Assembly: GCA_013285685.1 (NCBI GenBank)
Contig: JABDHD010000027.1
Span: forward strand, 1-41,331
Direction of reading: 5' to 3'
Length of the DNA stretch: 41,331 nt
Source of the DNA: Bacteroidota bacterium
GTDB taxonomy: Bacteria; Bacteroidota; Bacteroidia; Sphingobacteriales; Sphingobacteriaceae
Each line of letters opens with the position of its first letter. The first letter of the stretch is position 1. This document shows positions 24,694-32,781 of this stretch, piece after piece. The notes under the pieces are model-generated. The model had not been told where the DNA came from. It saw only the letters and a list, made by a program, of their open reading frames with translations, and did no database searches. Both the position numbers and the translations under genes were made by a program.

Positions 24694-25155
24694 ATGGAAC
24701 CTACAAAACCCCTATCTATCCAGGAGTGCATCAACAAGCGCAAAGAGATTTTGCGCACCACCACCAAAAGCCACTTAAAAAAATCCATGCTGGACAGAAT
24801 AGCCGTTTGGATAACTAACCACGTTGGCACCATGGGCTTTTTTATGCTCATTTTTTTATGGACAGTTATTTGGCTTACCTGGAACATGTTTGCGCCAAAA
24901 GGGGCAAGGTTTGATCCTTACCCGGCCTTTGTGCTTTGGCTTTTTATTTCCAATATGATCCAGCTTTTTTTACTGCCGCTGATCATGATCGGGCAGAATG
25001 TGCAATCAATTCGTGCTGATTTAAGAGATGAAGAAGACCTCAAAATAAACTTGCAGGCAGAGTTGGAAATAGAAACTATCCTTTCGCATCTTGAGTATCA
25101 AAACCAAATGATCATCTCGATCACAAAACGGCTGGAGGACAAGGCAAATTCATAG
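24694..25155 (+). CDS. DUF1003 family membrane protein
   Basis: A 153-residue inner-membrane protein. Two membrane helices lie at about 47-67 (GTMGFFMLIFLWTVIWLTWN) and 78-102. The DUF1003 signature FDPYPAFVLWLFISNMIQLF follows the first helix, and a charged amphipathic tail ends the protein (RADLRDEEDLKINLQAELEI). Function unknown; relatives lie near ion transport genes. Its neighbours give no clue. Confidence 0.88.
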   Translation: MEPTKPLSIQECINKRKEILRTTTKSHLKKSMLDRIAVWITNHVGTMGFFMLIFLWTVIWLTWNMFAPKGARFDPYPAFVLWLFISNMIQLFLLPLIMIGQNVQSIRADLRDEEDLKINLQAELEIETILSHLEYQNQMIISITKRLEDKANS

Positions 25156-25206
25156 GTGGTTGTTAGCGCCTCTGATTTTTTTAATGGGTTTTGGCGCTTG
25201 AAATAA

Positions 25207-25566
25207 TTAATCTTCGAACAATACGGTGTCAGAAATAAAATGCACCAATTTGTCCACGTAAACATGTTTCATTTTGTTTCTTTTGGTACTTGAGTTTGAG
25301 ATGACCTGGCTCTCGAGCACATAGGCTACCAAATGTGCTTTTGCTTTCCCTTCAGGCACATTCCGGGCATTCACAAACATATCAGGAGCTAAATCGAAGG
25401 CGAAAAATTCGTGAAGCTCAGAATGCGTGACCATTACACAAATGTAAATCCCTTCATTCTCATGTACCAGGTTATTTGATATAATAATAGCGGGGTGTAC
25501 TTCGGTTCGGTTTTTGCCGGGGATTAAAAACGGCAGTTCAATAATATCCCCTCGCTGAAAAGGCAT
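25207..25566 (-). CDS. PemK/MazF-like toxin
   Basis: A 119-residue protein with the PemK/MazF beta-barrel pattern: FQRGDIIELPFLIPG at 3-17, HPAIIISNNLVHE at about 24-36, and a late VYVDKLVHFISD. Such toxins cut mRNA at short motifs. The gap from the upstream partner's stop to this ATG is three bases, so they form an operon. It differs from classical MazF in the middle, so it could also be a MazF-related non-toxin. Confidence 0.8.
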   Translation of the reverse strand: MPFQRGDIIELPFLIPGKNRTEVHPAIIISNNLVHENEGIYICVMVTHSELHEFFAFDLAPDMFVNARNVPEGKAKAHLVAYVLESQVISNSSTKRNKMKHVYVDKLVHFISDTVLFED

Positions 25567-25569
25567 CTA

Positions 25570-26031
25570 TTAGTTGATCTTAATTTTTTTACTAATGGCA
25601 TCCTGGGAAAAATTTGCCAGGGCTTCCTTGATATATTCAGGTGTTTGAGATTGACTATGATCCAAATATAAATATTTATGACTTAGGTTTTCCACTTTGT
25701 GAGTTTGTCTGCTTATTGATGTGAAGATCTGTTTTAACTCGGCATCGCCAAAATAGTTTTCATTATAGTACATATCATTTAACTTATCGAAATAGCTATT
25801 TATCCTTTTAAATTTTTTATTCAAAAGTTTTAACTCGCTATGATCCAATTTTTCAATGTCAGTTAAAATCTGCTTTTCCTGTTGAAATTCGTTATCAACT
25901 TGGGCCAGAAGCTTCTTAATATTCTCACTATATGACGTAACACGGCCCCTTATGATGCTAAAGATGAACTTCCTGACATTAATATCGCGGAGTTTGTTCT
26001 CAAAACTATATTCTAATGTTAACACACTCAT
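25570..26031 (-). CDS. helical partner gene of the PemK-like toxin, family unknown
   Basis: A 153-residue, highly charged, mostly alpha-helical protein with long heptad-like stretches (SENIKKLLAQVDNEFQQEKQ, KLDHSELKLLNKKFKRINSY). No DNA-binding motif is obvious and I do not recognise a family. The frame is open another 23 codons up to 26100, but the ATG at 26029-26031 fits a TAnnTTTG box 15 bases upstream and the extension is hydrophobic and unlike the rest. Position before a PemK-like gene with a three-base gap suggests an antitoxin; at 153 residues it would be long for one. Confidence 0.65.
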   Translation of the reverse strand: MSVLTLEYSFENKLRDINVRKFIFSIIRGRVTSYSENIKKLLAQVDNEFQQEKQILTDIEKLDHSELKLLNKKFKRINSYFDKLNDMYYNENYFGDAELKQIFTSISRQTHKVENLSHKYLYLDHSQSQTPEYIKEALANFSQDAISKKIKIN

Positions 26032-26046
26032 AAAAGATCTTATACA

Positions 26047-26054
26047 CAAATATA
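26047..26054 (-). promoter_or_regulatory. -7 promoter box of the PemK-like toxin operon
   Basis: Minus-strand TATATTTG, an exact TAnnTTTG match, ends 15 bases before the ATG at 26031, the same spacing as at 14515 and 15755. It supports that start. No clear -33 element. Confidence 0.45.
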
Positions 26055-26096
26055 CAATTAAATTGAAAACCACCAACGGGCGCGCGAACCATGTTG

Positions 26097-27716
26097 TCAT
26101 CCCAGCAAATCAGCCTTAAATTTTGGCGGCACACGTTTTTTCGAGGCCTGCTCATACGCGTACGCCAACTTAATTATATCACCTTCCTTGTACGGTGTAC
26201 TTACAAACGATATCCCAACCGGCAGCTCGTTAAAATAGCCCATGGGTACGGTAATATGCGGGTAGCCCGCCATAGCAGCCGGGCCCGAAAAGGAGAAGCC
26301 GTTATCATAATCGCCGTTAACAAGGTCAATACAAACGGCAAATCCGTTGGTGGGGGCTACTATGGCATCCAGTTTGTTGGCGCTCATGATCTTGTCAATG
26401 GCGGTGCGCGTGGTGCCGGTGGTTTTGGCTACGGCGTCCATGTACTCTTTTTCGTCAAGTCCTTTTTTTGCTTGTGCCTGCTCTAAAATTTCCTGTTTAA
26501 AAAACGGCATGGCTGTGGCTTCGTTCTGCTTGTTAAACGCGATCACATCCGCCAGCGATTTCACTTTCGAATTAGCCTTCGCCAAATATTGGTTCAGGCC
26601 GTCTTTAAATTCGTAAAGGAGCACTGTGAAATCGGCATTGCCAAGGCCTTTTAGCTCTTTGTATAGTTCAATCTCAATAACAGTAGCACCTTTGCTCTTC
26701 AACAAGTCAAGGGCTGCTTTAAATATAGGGTCCATTTGCGGGCTTATTTTCTGTGCATCTTTTTCTACACCGATGCGCTTTCCTTTCAGCCCGTCGGCGT
26801 CTAAAAATTTGGTATAGTCAGCCTCAATTTTGCCTTTGCTTGCCGCGGTATAACTGTCCTGCGGATCTTCGCCGGCCAATGCGCTCAAAAGAATTGCTGC
26901 ATCCTTAACAGTGCGCGCCATCGGCCCGGCTGTATCCTGTGTTTTTGAAATGGGGATAATGTTCGCCCGGCTCCAAAGCCCTACGGTCGGCTTTATACCT
27001 ACCAGGCCATTAACAGATGACGGCGAAACAATGGAACCATCTGTCTCGGTTCCGATAGCGATCGCACATAAATTTGCCGATGCCGCCGACCCGGAACCCG
27101 CGCTCGAGCCGCTGGGGTTACGATCTAAAATATAGGGGCATTTGGTTTGCCCGCCGCGGCTGCTCCATGCGCTGGTTGAATGTGTAGAGCGGAAATTTGC
27201 CCATTCGCTCAAATTGGTCTTCCCCAGCAATACCGCGCCTGCTTCACGCAGTTTTTTAATGATGAAGGCATCTTCCTTCATAATATTGTCAGCAATGGCC
27301 GAGGCCCCGGCAGTGGTATGCATCTTATCTCCTGTTGTAATATTATCCTTTATCAAAACCGGTATACCATGCAGCGGCCCGCGCACTTTCCCGGCGGCGC
27401 GTTCCTTGTCCATTGCATCGGCAATGTCCAAAGCGTCCGGGTTAAGCTCGATCACCGCATTCAGTTTCGGGCCGCTTTTGTCGATAGCGTCTATACGTTT
27501 TAAATACATCTCTGTGATCTGCCGCGAGGTATAGGTCTTGCTTTGCATCTTTTGCTGAAGCGTATCTATGGTCACTTCATTCAACTCAAAATCATCGGCT
27601 TTTTGCTCATCCTGGCCGCCGGCTGGCGACGAGGCTTGCTTGCACGAAGCGGGGGCCAGCGTAGTTAAGGCTAAGCCGGCTACGGCGCCTGTCTTCAGGA
27701 AATTTCTTCTTTGCAT
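26097..27716 (-). CDS. amidase-signature family enzyme with Tat-type signal
   Basis: A 539-residue amidase. The N-terminus has twin-arginine wording RRNFLKTGA followed by a hydrophobic stretch and Cys (LAPASC), so it is probably exported folded and perhaps lipidated. The amidase-signature triad is visible: Lys in HGIPVLIKDNI, and the serines in NPSGSSAGSGSAAS with TETDGSIVSPSSVNG after it. Enzymes of this kind hydrolyse amides, from glutamine amides to fatty or peptide amides; substrate unknown. The frame opens 14 codons earlier, but the Tat motif starts at MQRRNFLK. Neighbour genes are unrelated. Confidence 0.92.
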   Translation of the reverse strand: MQRRNFLKTGAVAGLALTTLAPASCKQASSPAGGQDEQKADDFELNEVTIDTLQQKMQSKTYTSRQITEMYLKRIDAIDKSGPKLNAVIELNPDALDIADAMDKERAAGKVRGPLHGIPVLIKDNITTGDKMHTTAGASAIADNIMKEDAFIIKKLREAGAVLLGKTNLSEWANFRSTHSTSAWSSRGGQTKCPYILDRNPSGSSAGSGSAASANLCAIAIGTETDGSIVSPSSVNGLVGIKPTVGLWSRANIIPISKTQDTAGPMARTVKDAAILLSALAGEDPQDSYTAASKGKIEADYTKFLDADGLKGKRIGVEKDAQKISPQMDPIFKAALDLLKSKGATVIEIELYKELKGLGNADFTVLLYEFKDGLNQYLAKANSKVKSLADVIAFNKQNEATAMPFFKQEILEQAQAKKGLDEKEYMDAVAKTTGTTRTAIDKIMSANKLDAIVAPTNGFAVCIDLVNGDYDNGFSFSGPAAMAGYPHITVPMGYFNELPVGISFVSTPYKEGDIIKLAYAYEQASKKRVPPKFKADLLG

Positions 27717-27774
27717 GATGGGGTTTTGATAAGTAGCGTAAGTAACGAAAATTTGCAATAAAATACAATGTTAG

Positions 27775-27790
27775 TTGATTGGGCTGATTA
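27775..27790. repeat. second copy of the GTTGATT-GGCTGATT repeat
   Basis: GTTGATTGGGCTGATT differs by one base from GTTGATTAGGCTGATT inside the inverted repeat at 23540-23581. It lies in the gap between the amidase and MG2-like genes without a clear full partner arm. Confidence 0.55.
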
Positions 27791-27823
27791 AGTTGAATGG
27801 TTGATTGAGTTTTGACTCCGCAG

Positions 27824-30292
27824 CTACTTAACCACCATAAACGTCTTTTCGCCATAAACAACGTCATCCTGGCTGATGCCCTGAACGATGATCTTAAAAT
27901 CGCCGGTAATATCGCTGGTATAAAAGCTGACGGTATTTTTGGTTGCTGGTGAAAGCTTTAATAAATGGTTCCAGTAAATAGTCGAAACGTACTCAGGCGC
28001 AATCGGGTTGAGCTTTGAATAATCCGCCGGGTAAAATCCCACCGAATAATGAATGCTACTTATTGTCTCAATTACCGAACCGGCAGGCTGCTGCTCATGA
28101 ATTATGCAACCCTCATACGTATAATACGGATTTCCCTTGTAAGTGTAGGTTTGACCCAACACTGCTGGCCTGTTCGCGGGGTCATCCCGGTGATTCGGAC
28201 AATTCAGGATATTAAACTTGCATACGTAATCGCCACATTCATTTTCATGCGCCGTTCCGGCAATACCGTATGTGCGATCGTCTTTGTCGGCCTTTATGCT
28301 GACCTGCTTTAATTGGATTATGCGTTGTATGCCCAACAGACTTTCCGTATCCTCTGCTGTACCTCCAGGCAAACGCATTATGTTTTTGAACGGGTGAAAA
28401 TTGAGAGCGATCGAATCATCAATTTTTTTATAAGGGTCGCTCAATGTTATTTTTACTTCGTCGCCGGCGCCCGAATTTGCAAGGAGTTTTACGTCTTTTT
28501 GCTCGTGGGTAAACAGCTGTTCGCTGGTCATGATGAATCTCCCGGTCAGGTCAGTTTTGAATGCAATTGCAGACGAGTCCTTAAACATTAGTAAACTGCC
28601 GGGTTTTTTAAGCGGCTTGCCGTACCTCGTTAGCGCTCCGTTAAAAAACAACGTGTCTTCGCGCCCTGCGGTATCGCGTGGCGCTGCCTTTACCAATTCC
28701 GGCCAGGTATAGCGCCGCCACCCCTTTACCAATAAAATATCTTCCAGGTATTTTCTGTCATCATCGGATGTGCCCATATAGTGTTCCTTTATGGGGAGCC
28801 GGCCTATCTGGTCAACCAGGTAAAAATAGCTTTCAATGTCCATTGCTTTTTTTATCTCGTATCGGTTGGCCTGTATGCAGGCTACCGATACGAGGCCGCC
28901 TGCCGCTTTGCCATCCGCATTCATCAACTTCAGGTCGATGCTCACCTTCTGCCGTTTTTTGTAATGATCAGTATCTGTATTTATTTTCAGGATATTTCGG
29001 CGGTCGTAGTGGGCAAAAAAAAGCCGTTCCGCACATGGCCGGCGCAAGCTATCCAGAACAGTGATCTCCACAACCCCCCTCGGCAATTCATCCAGGATAA
29101 CTTTTACCGGTTTCCCTCTTGTCGTAGCTTCTGTTTCGAAATTAAAAAAAACGTTCCCGAAGTTATGGGCTACAACAAACACCTTTTGCGCGGTTTTCGC
29201 CCTAATTATCAAATTTAACGTATCGTCAGCAATTGCCTTCGCAATAGCAATTACCGGTTGATCTAACATCACCCCGGGCAGCGCATAAACCGAATCTTTA
29301 AAAACATGCCCCAGCGGCCTCAGGTAATAACGGCTGTGCACCTGCGGATATAGCTTAAATTTACCCATGCCATAAGTATCGGTGTAAACGGTATCCCTGG
29401 GCTTGTCATCTTTATATAACACGCCGCCCATTTCCAGGGGGGCGCCTGCCAGGTCTTTTGCTTCCCAGCCAACCGTGCTCAACACGCCGTCGGAAAGATT
29501 GCCGCCTTCCGGGTAAAATTTGATTTGCGGAACGTCTGAGTAAACCGGTAGTGCCAATTGTGCAGTGTTCGATTCTTTGCCGAAAGTGATCTTTGCTTCA
29601 AATATGTTATTGCTTGTGCTTATCCCTGCTACGGGGACTGAGAATACATATTGGCCTGCATGATCCGTTTTAACCTGGCCGGAAAAAAAAGGGTGGGCCT
29701 TATCCCCTGCGTAATAACTGACCGTAGCGCCCGAAACGATTGTGGCCCCTTTTGCGCTGGTTACCAAGCGCACTTTTCTTTTGCCGTCAGCGGGGAATTT
29801 GCCGGTATCCAGCAAATTAAGCGCAGCGTGAAAACCCTCCTCGTTCATATTTTTTATCGTGACAGGCTGAACAAAAATATTAGCGGGTTTGCCGTTATAA
29901 ATCTCATTGGTATAAAGGATGAAGCTGTAATCGCCGGATGGGATACTGTCCGGAAGAAACAGGTTGCCGAAGGCGATTCCGTCCGCCATAACAAATTTTT
30001 CCCCGAGTGCGATGGAACGGTCATCGTCCTTTACCAGCACGGCCGACAGTACATCGTTTAGCCTGCTTTTATCGCTATTTAAAAGATAAGCGGTAAACCA
30101 CACATTTTCGTTATTAGTGTAAACGGTTTTATCAAAATGGGCAAATAAAATGCTTTGCGGATTTTTTAAACGATAATAATCGAAATGTTTGGCCAGGGAA
30201 TCGGCAAAGTTTTCACCGGTGTTTTGCGCTTTTGCAGCCATCGAACACAGCAAATAGCTAAAAATCAGCAGCAAAATGGATTTTACCTTCAT
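27824..30292 (-). CDS. large exported MG2-like (macroglobulin-type) protein
   Basis: An 822-residue exported protein. Signal peptide 1-22 (ILLLIFSYLLCSMAAKA). Residues about 45-130 match the MG2-type start seen in bacterial alpha-2-macroglobulin-like and TonB-related outer-envelope proteins: ILFAHFDKTVYTNNENVWFT, then LPSGDYSFILYTNE-like wording. Several further beta-sandwich segments follow (IKFYPEGGNLSDGVLSTVGW, GMGKFKLYPQVHSRYYLRP). There is no TonB plug or barrel and no thioester motif. Similar proteins are common in Bacteroidota and are mostly unnamed; a role in surface polymer handling is a guess. Divergent from the SdpR-like gene. Confidence 0.75.
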   Translation of the reverse strand: MKVKSILLLIFSYLLCSMAAKAQNTGENFADSLAKHFDYYRLKNPQSILFAHFDKTVYTNNENVWFTAYLLNSDKSRLNDVLSAVLVKDDDRSIALGEKFVMADGIAFGNLFLPDSIPSGDYSFILYTNEIYNGKPANIFVQPVTIKNMNEEGFHAALNLLDTGKFPADGKRKVRLVTSAKGATIVSGATVSYYAGDKAHPFFSGQVKTDHAGQYVFSVPVAGISTSNNIFEAKITFGKESNTAQLALPVYSDVPQIKFYPEGGNLSDGVLSTVGWEAKDLAGAPLEMGGVLYKDDKPRDTVYTDTYGMGKFKLYPQVHSRYYLRPLGHVFKDSVYALPGVMLDQPVIAIAKAIADDTLNLIIRAKTAQKVFVVAHNFGNVFFNFETEATTRGKPVKVILDELPRGVVEITVLDSLRRPCAERLFFAHYDRRNILKINTDTDHYKKRQKVSIDLKLMNADGKAAGGLVSVACIQANRYEIKKAMDIESYFYLVDQIGRLPIKEHYMGTSDDDRKYLEDILLVKGWRRYTWPELVKAAPRDTAGREDTLFFNGALTRYGKPLKKPGSLLMFKDSSAIAFKTDLTGRFIMTSEQLFTHEQKDVKLLANSGAGDEVKITLSDPYKKIDDSIALNFHPFKNIMRLPGGTAEDTESLLGIQRIIQLKQVSIKADKDDRTYGIAGTAHENECGDYVCKFNILNCPNHRDDPANRPAVLGQTYTYKGNPYYTYEGCIIHEQQPAGSVIETISSIHYSVGFYPADYSKLNPIAPEYVSTIYWNHLLKLSPATKNTVSFYTSDITGDFKIIVQGISQDDVVYGEKTFMVVK

Positions 30293-30333
30293 GGAAAAGA
30301 TTCACGGGAATAAAAATAAATGTAAAGGAATTG

Positions 30334-30369
30334 TTTGAAATTTAAAAAGTGTTTAGATATTTGTCTAAA
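30334..30369 (+). promoter_or_regulatory. promoter and operator of the SdpR-like operon
   Basis: TTTG (30334-30337), 18 bases, GATATTTG (30356-30363; one mismatch to TAnnTTTG) form a plausible promoter. The inverted repeat TTTAGA (30352-30357) - six bases - TCTAAA (30364-30369) brackets the -7 box, ending seven bases before the ATG at 30377. An ArsR-type autorepressor binding there would block transcription. Confidence 0.65.
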
Positions 30370-30376
30370 TATTTAA

Positions 30377-30652
30377 ATGGAGGTTGAATTGAACTCGATT
30401 TTTAAAGCGCTAAACGACCCAACCCGACGAGAGATACTGGAACTGCTTAAGGAGAAAGACCTGACGGCGGGCGAGATAGCCGACCATTTCAATATTTCAA
30501 AGCCCAGCATTTCGCATCACCTCGACTTGCTTAGGCAGGCAGGCTTGGTAGTATCGGTTAAGGAAGGGCAGTTTATCAATTACTCCTTAAATACCACGGT
30601 GATGGACGAAATGTTGAAATGGATCATCAGTTTACAATCAAAAAAGAAATGA
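30377..30652 (+). CDS. ArsR-family autorepressor, SdpR-like
   Basis: A 91-residue winged-helix repressor. IFKALNDPTRREILELLKEK and GEIADHFNISKPSISHHLDL form the helix-turn-helix, with the wing at VKEGQFINYSLN. The ArsR metal box ELCVCDL is absent, as in SdpR. In Bacillus subtilis SdpR represses sdpRI until SdpI binds signal toxin and sequesters it. The next gene is an SdpI homologue seven bases downstream, which makes the pair recognisable. Its own promoter carries an inverted repeat. Confidence 0.9.
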   Translation: MEVELNSIFKALNDPTRREILELLKEKDLTAGEIADHFNISKPSISHHLDLLRQAGLVVSVKEGQFINYSLNTTVMDEMLKWIISLQSKKK

Positions 30653-30659
30653 CAGCACA

Positions 30660-31328
30660 ATGAAAAAGTTTACCTATTTGGATGCCGTGGCACTGGTGGT
30701 GTGGCTTGTACCGGCAGTTTATGTATTTATCATCTACAGTTCATTGCCACAAATCGTACCGGTGCACTACGGGCTAAACGGAAATATTGATAGATATGGC
30801 AGCAAAAGCGAATTCATGACCACCGAATGGGTGCTGTTGGGAATGACGGCTTTTGTTTATCTTCTGCTTAAATTTATTTCCCGCATCGACCCTAAAAAGA
30901 AAGTGAAATATGGTGAGGCTACCTTTCAGAAACTCGCGCTGGGCCTTGTCATTTTCCTTTCGGCCTTAAACATTTCTATAGCTTTTGTCACCGTGCACCG
31001 TGGTTTTCAAATAGATAAGCTCATCCTGCCGTTAATCGGTTTAATGTTTGTATTTATCGGCAATATCATGAATAGCATTAAACCGAACTATTTTGCGGGC
31101 TTCCGCACGCCTTGGACACTCGAAAACGAAGATAATTGGCGCGCAACCCACCGGCTGGTTAGCAAGATGTGGTTTGCAGGCGGTATCGTAATCACCGTGG
31201 CCACACTGCTGCTGCCACCCAAGCCGGCTACCATCGTAATGCTATGCCTGGTGGGCGTAATGACTATTATCCCGTTTGTTTACTCCTACCTATATTTCAA
31301 AAACCATAAGATAGATCAGAATTCATGA
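30660..31328 (+). CDS. SdpI family membrane immunity protein
   Basis: A 222-residue membrane protein with about six helices (about 10-30, 55-75, 95-115, 120-140, 175-195, 198-218). The N-terminal DUF1648 segment carries VPVHYGLNGNIDRYGSKSEF, and the SdpI core shows MNSIKPNYFAGFRTPWTLEN then WRATHRLVSKMWFAGG. SdpI protects Bacillus from the SDP toxin and also anchors SdpR. Here it follows the SdpR-like repressor and overlaps the serine hydrolase start by ATGA (31325-31328). The toxin gene sdpC is not present in the window. Confidence 0.92.
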   Translation: MKKFTYLDAVALVVWLVPAVYVFIIYSSLPQIVPVHYGLNGNIDRYGSKSEFMTTEWVLLGMTAFVYLLLKFISRIDPKKKVKYGEATFQKLALGLVIFLSALNISIAFVTVHRGFQIDKLILPLIGLMFVFIGNIMNSIKPNYFAGFRTPWTLENEDNWRATHRLVSKMWFAGGIVITVATLLLPPKPATIVMLCLVGVMTIIPFVYSYLYFKNHKIDQNS

Positions 31329-32764
31329 AGAAATTAATCATAGTCCTTACCTGTTTGCTTTTAGCTGCGGGCGTTAAAGCCCAGGATATCACCGGCAGCT
31401 GGCTTGGGTCGATCTCCGTTGGCGGGACCAACCTGCATTTGGTACTTAATATCAAAAAAAGCGCGGACAGCAGCTACACTTCAACGCTGGATAGTCCCGA
31501 CCAAAAAGCGTTCGGCATCACCTGCAACAAGACTTTTCTTAAAAAGGACAGTTTATTTATCGCGATTGCCACGATAGGCGGCGGATATGCCGGTGTTTGG
31601 GACGAAAAAGATGGTATCAACGGGATTTATAAGCAAGGTGGCGGCAAAATAGCCCTGGCGCTGAAGCGTATTTCGGCAGCAGATAAGGCTGACCTTGGCA
31701 AAGACCTTGTGCGCCCGCAAACACCGAAGCCGCCATTCCCTTATTACAGCGAGGATGTGGAGTATGATAACGCAAACAAAAGCCTGCATTATGGCGCCAC
31801 CTTTACCCGGCCAAATGGCGATGGAAAATACCCGGCGGTGATCATTATCAGCGGCAGCGGCACGCAGGACAGGGATGGTTCGATGATGAAAGGCCATAAG
31901 CCTTATTGGGTTTTGGCCGATTACCTGAGCCGGAACGGCATAGCTGTTTTAAGGGTCGACGACCGGGGCGCCGGCAAAAGCTCGCTGGGCGACAGTATCA
32001 ATCGCAAAACCAGTCTTGATTTCTCGTATGACGTGGAAGCAAGCCTTAATTACCTGGAAACAAGAAACGACGTCGATAAAAAACACCTGGGCTTAATTGG
32101 CCACAGCGAAGGCGGCATGATTGCCCCGATGGTGGCGGCAAGGCGCAAAGACGTAAACTTTATTGTGCTTTGGGGCGGCCCCGAAGCTGGCGGGGCGAAT
32201 GTATTGGCGGAGCAATACGCCAATACGCTGGTGCAGCAGGGAGTAGACACGGCCTCGGCAAATAGCTACGAAAAAATTTACGCGCAAATTTTAAAAATGC
32301 TCGTCAGTTCGCCCGATGAAAAAACCTTTGAAACGAATGCGGTAACCGCGTTCAATGCCTGGAAAAAGATGCAGCCACAACAAGTATTGGACGCGCTGAA
32401 TATCCCCGAAGATATGACAACCAAAATAGTTAAGCTGTACGGCGATATAAACAACGCGCCCTGGATACGTTTTTTTGTGGCCTACGACCCTGAAAAGGAT
32501 CTGCGCAAAGTTAAATGCCCCGTACTGGCCGTCATCGGCGAAAAAGATACGCAGGTAAATGCCGCTGAAAACCTGGAGGCTACCAAACGCATATTGACGG
32601 CGGCCGGCAATAAAAATGTGGAGGTAAAGGCACTCCCCGGGTTGAATCATTTGTTGCAAACTGCCGATACCGGGCAGGCAGATGAATATGAAAATATACA
32701 GGAGACTATATCGCCCATGGCTTTGAAGATTATTTCGGACTGGATTAAACTTCATACCAAATAA
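31325..32764 (+). CDS. exported alpha/beta hydrolase (EstD/S9-type)
   Basis: A 479-residue exported serine hydrolase. Signal peptide 1-19 (LIIVLTCLLLAAGVKA, cut before QD). An N-terminal lipocalin-like domain (about 25-125) precedes an alpha/beta hydrolase core: VIIISGSGTQDRDGS near 165-180, VLRVDDRGAGKS, elbow GHSEGG, an aspartate in VIGEKDTQV and the final histidine in LPGLNHLLQ. This layout matches Bacteroidota esterases of unknown substrate. It is coupled to the SdpI gene by overlap, and the beta-lactamase starts 17 bases after it, so all four are one apparent operon. Confidence 0.92.
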   Translation: MKKLIIVLTCLLLAAGVKAQDITGSWLGSISVGGTNLHLVLNIKKSADSSYTSTLDSPDQKAFGITCNKTFLKKDSLFIAIATIGGGYAGVWDEKDGINGIYKQGGGKIALALKRISAADKADLGKDLVRPQTPKPPFPYYSEDVEYDNANKSLHYGATFTRPNGDGKYPAVIIISGSGTQDRDGSMMKGHKPYWVLADYLSRNGIAVLRVDDRGAGKSSLGDSINRKTSLDFSYDVEASLNYLETRNDVDKKHLGLIGHSEGGMIAPMVAARRKDVNFIVLWGGPEAGGANVLAEQYANTLVQQGVDTASANSYEKIYAQILKMLVSSPDEKTFETNAVTAFNAWKKMQPQQVLDALNIPEDMTTKIVKLYGDINNAPWIRFFVAYDPEKDLRKVKCPVLAVIGEKDTQVNAAENLEATKRILTAAGNKNVEVKALPGLNHLLQTADTGQADEYENIQETISPMALKIISDWIKLHTK

Positions 32765-32781
32765 TTGCGTTATTAGTAGGT

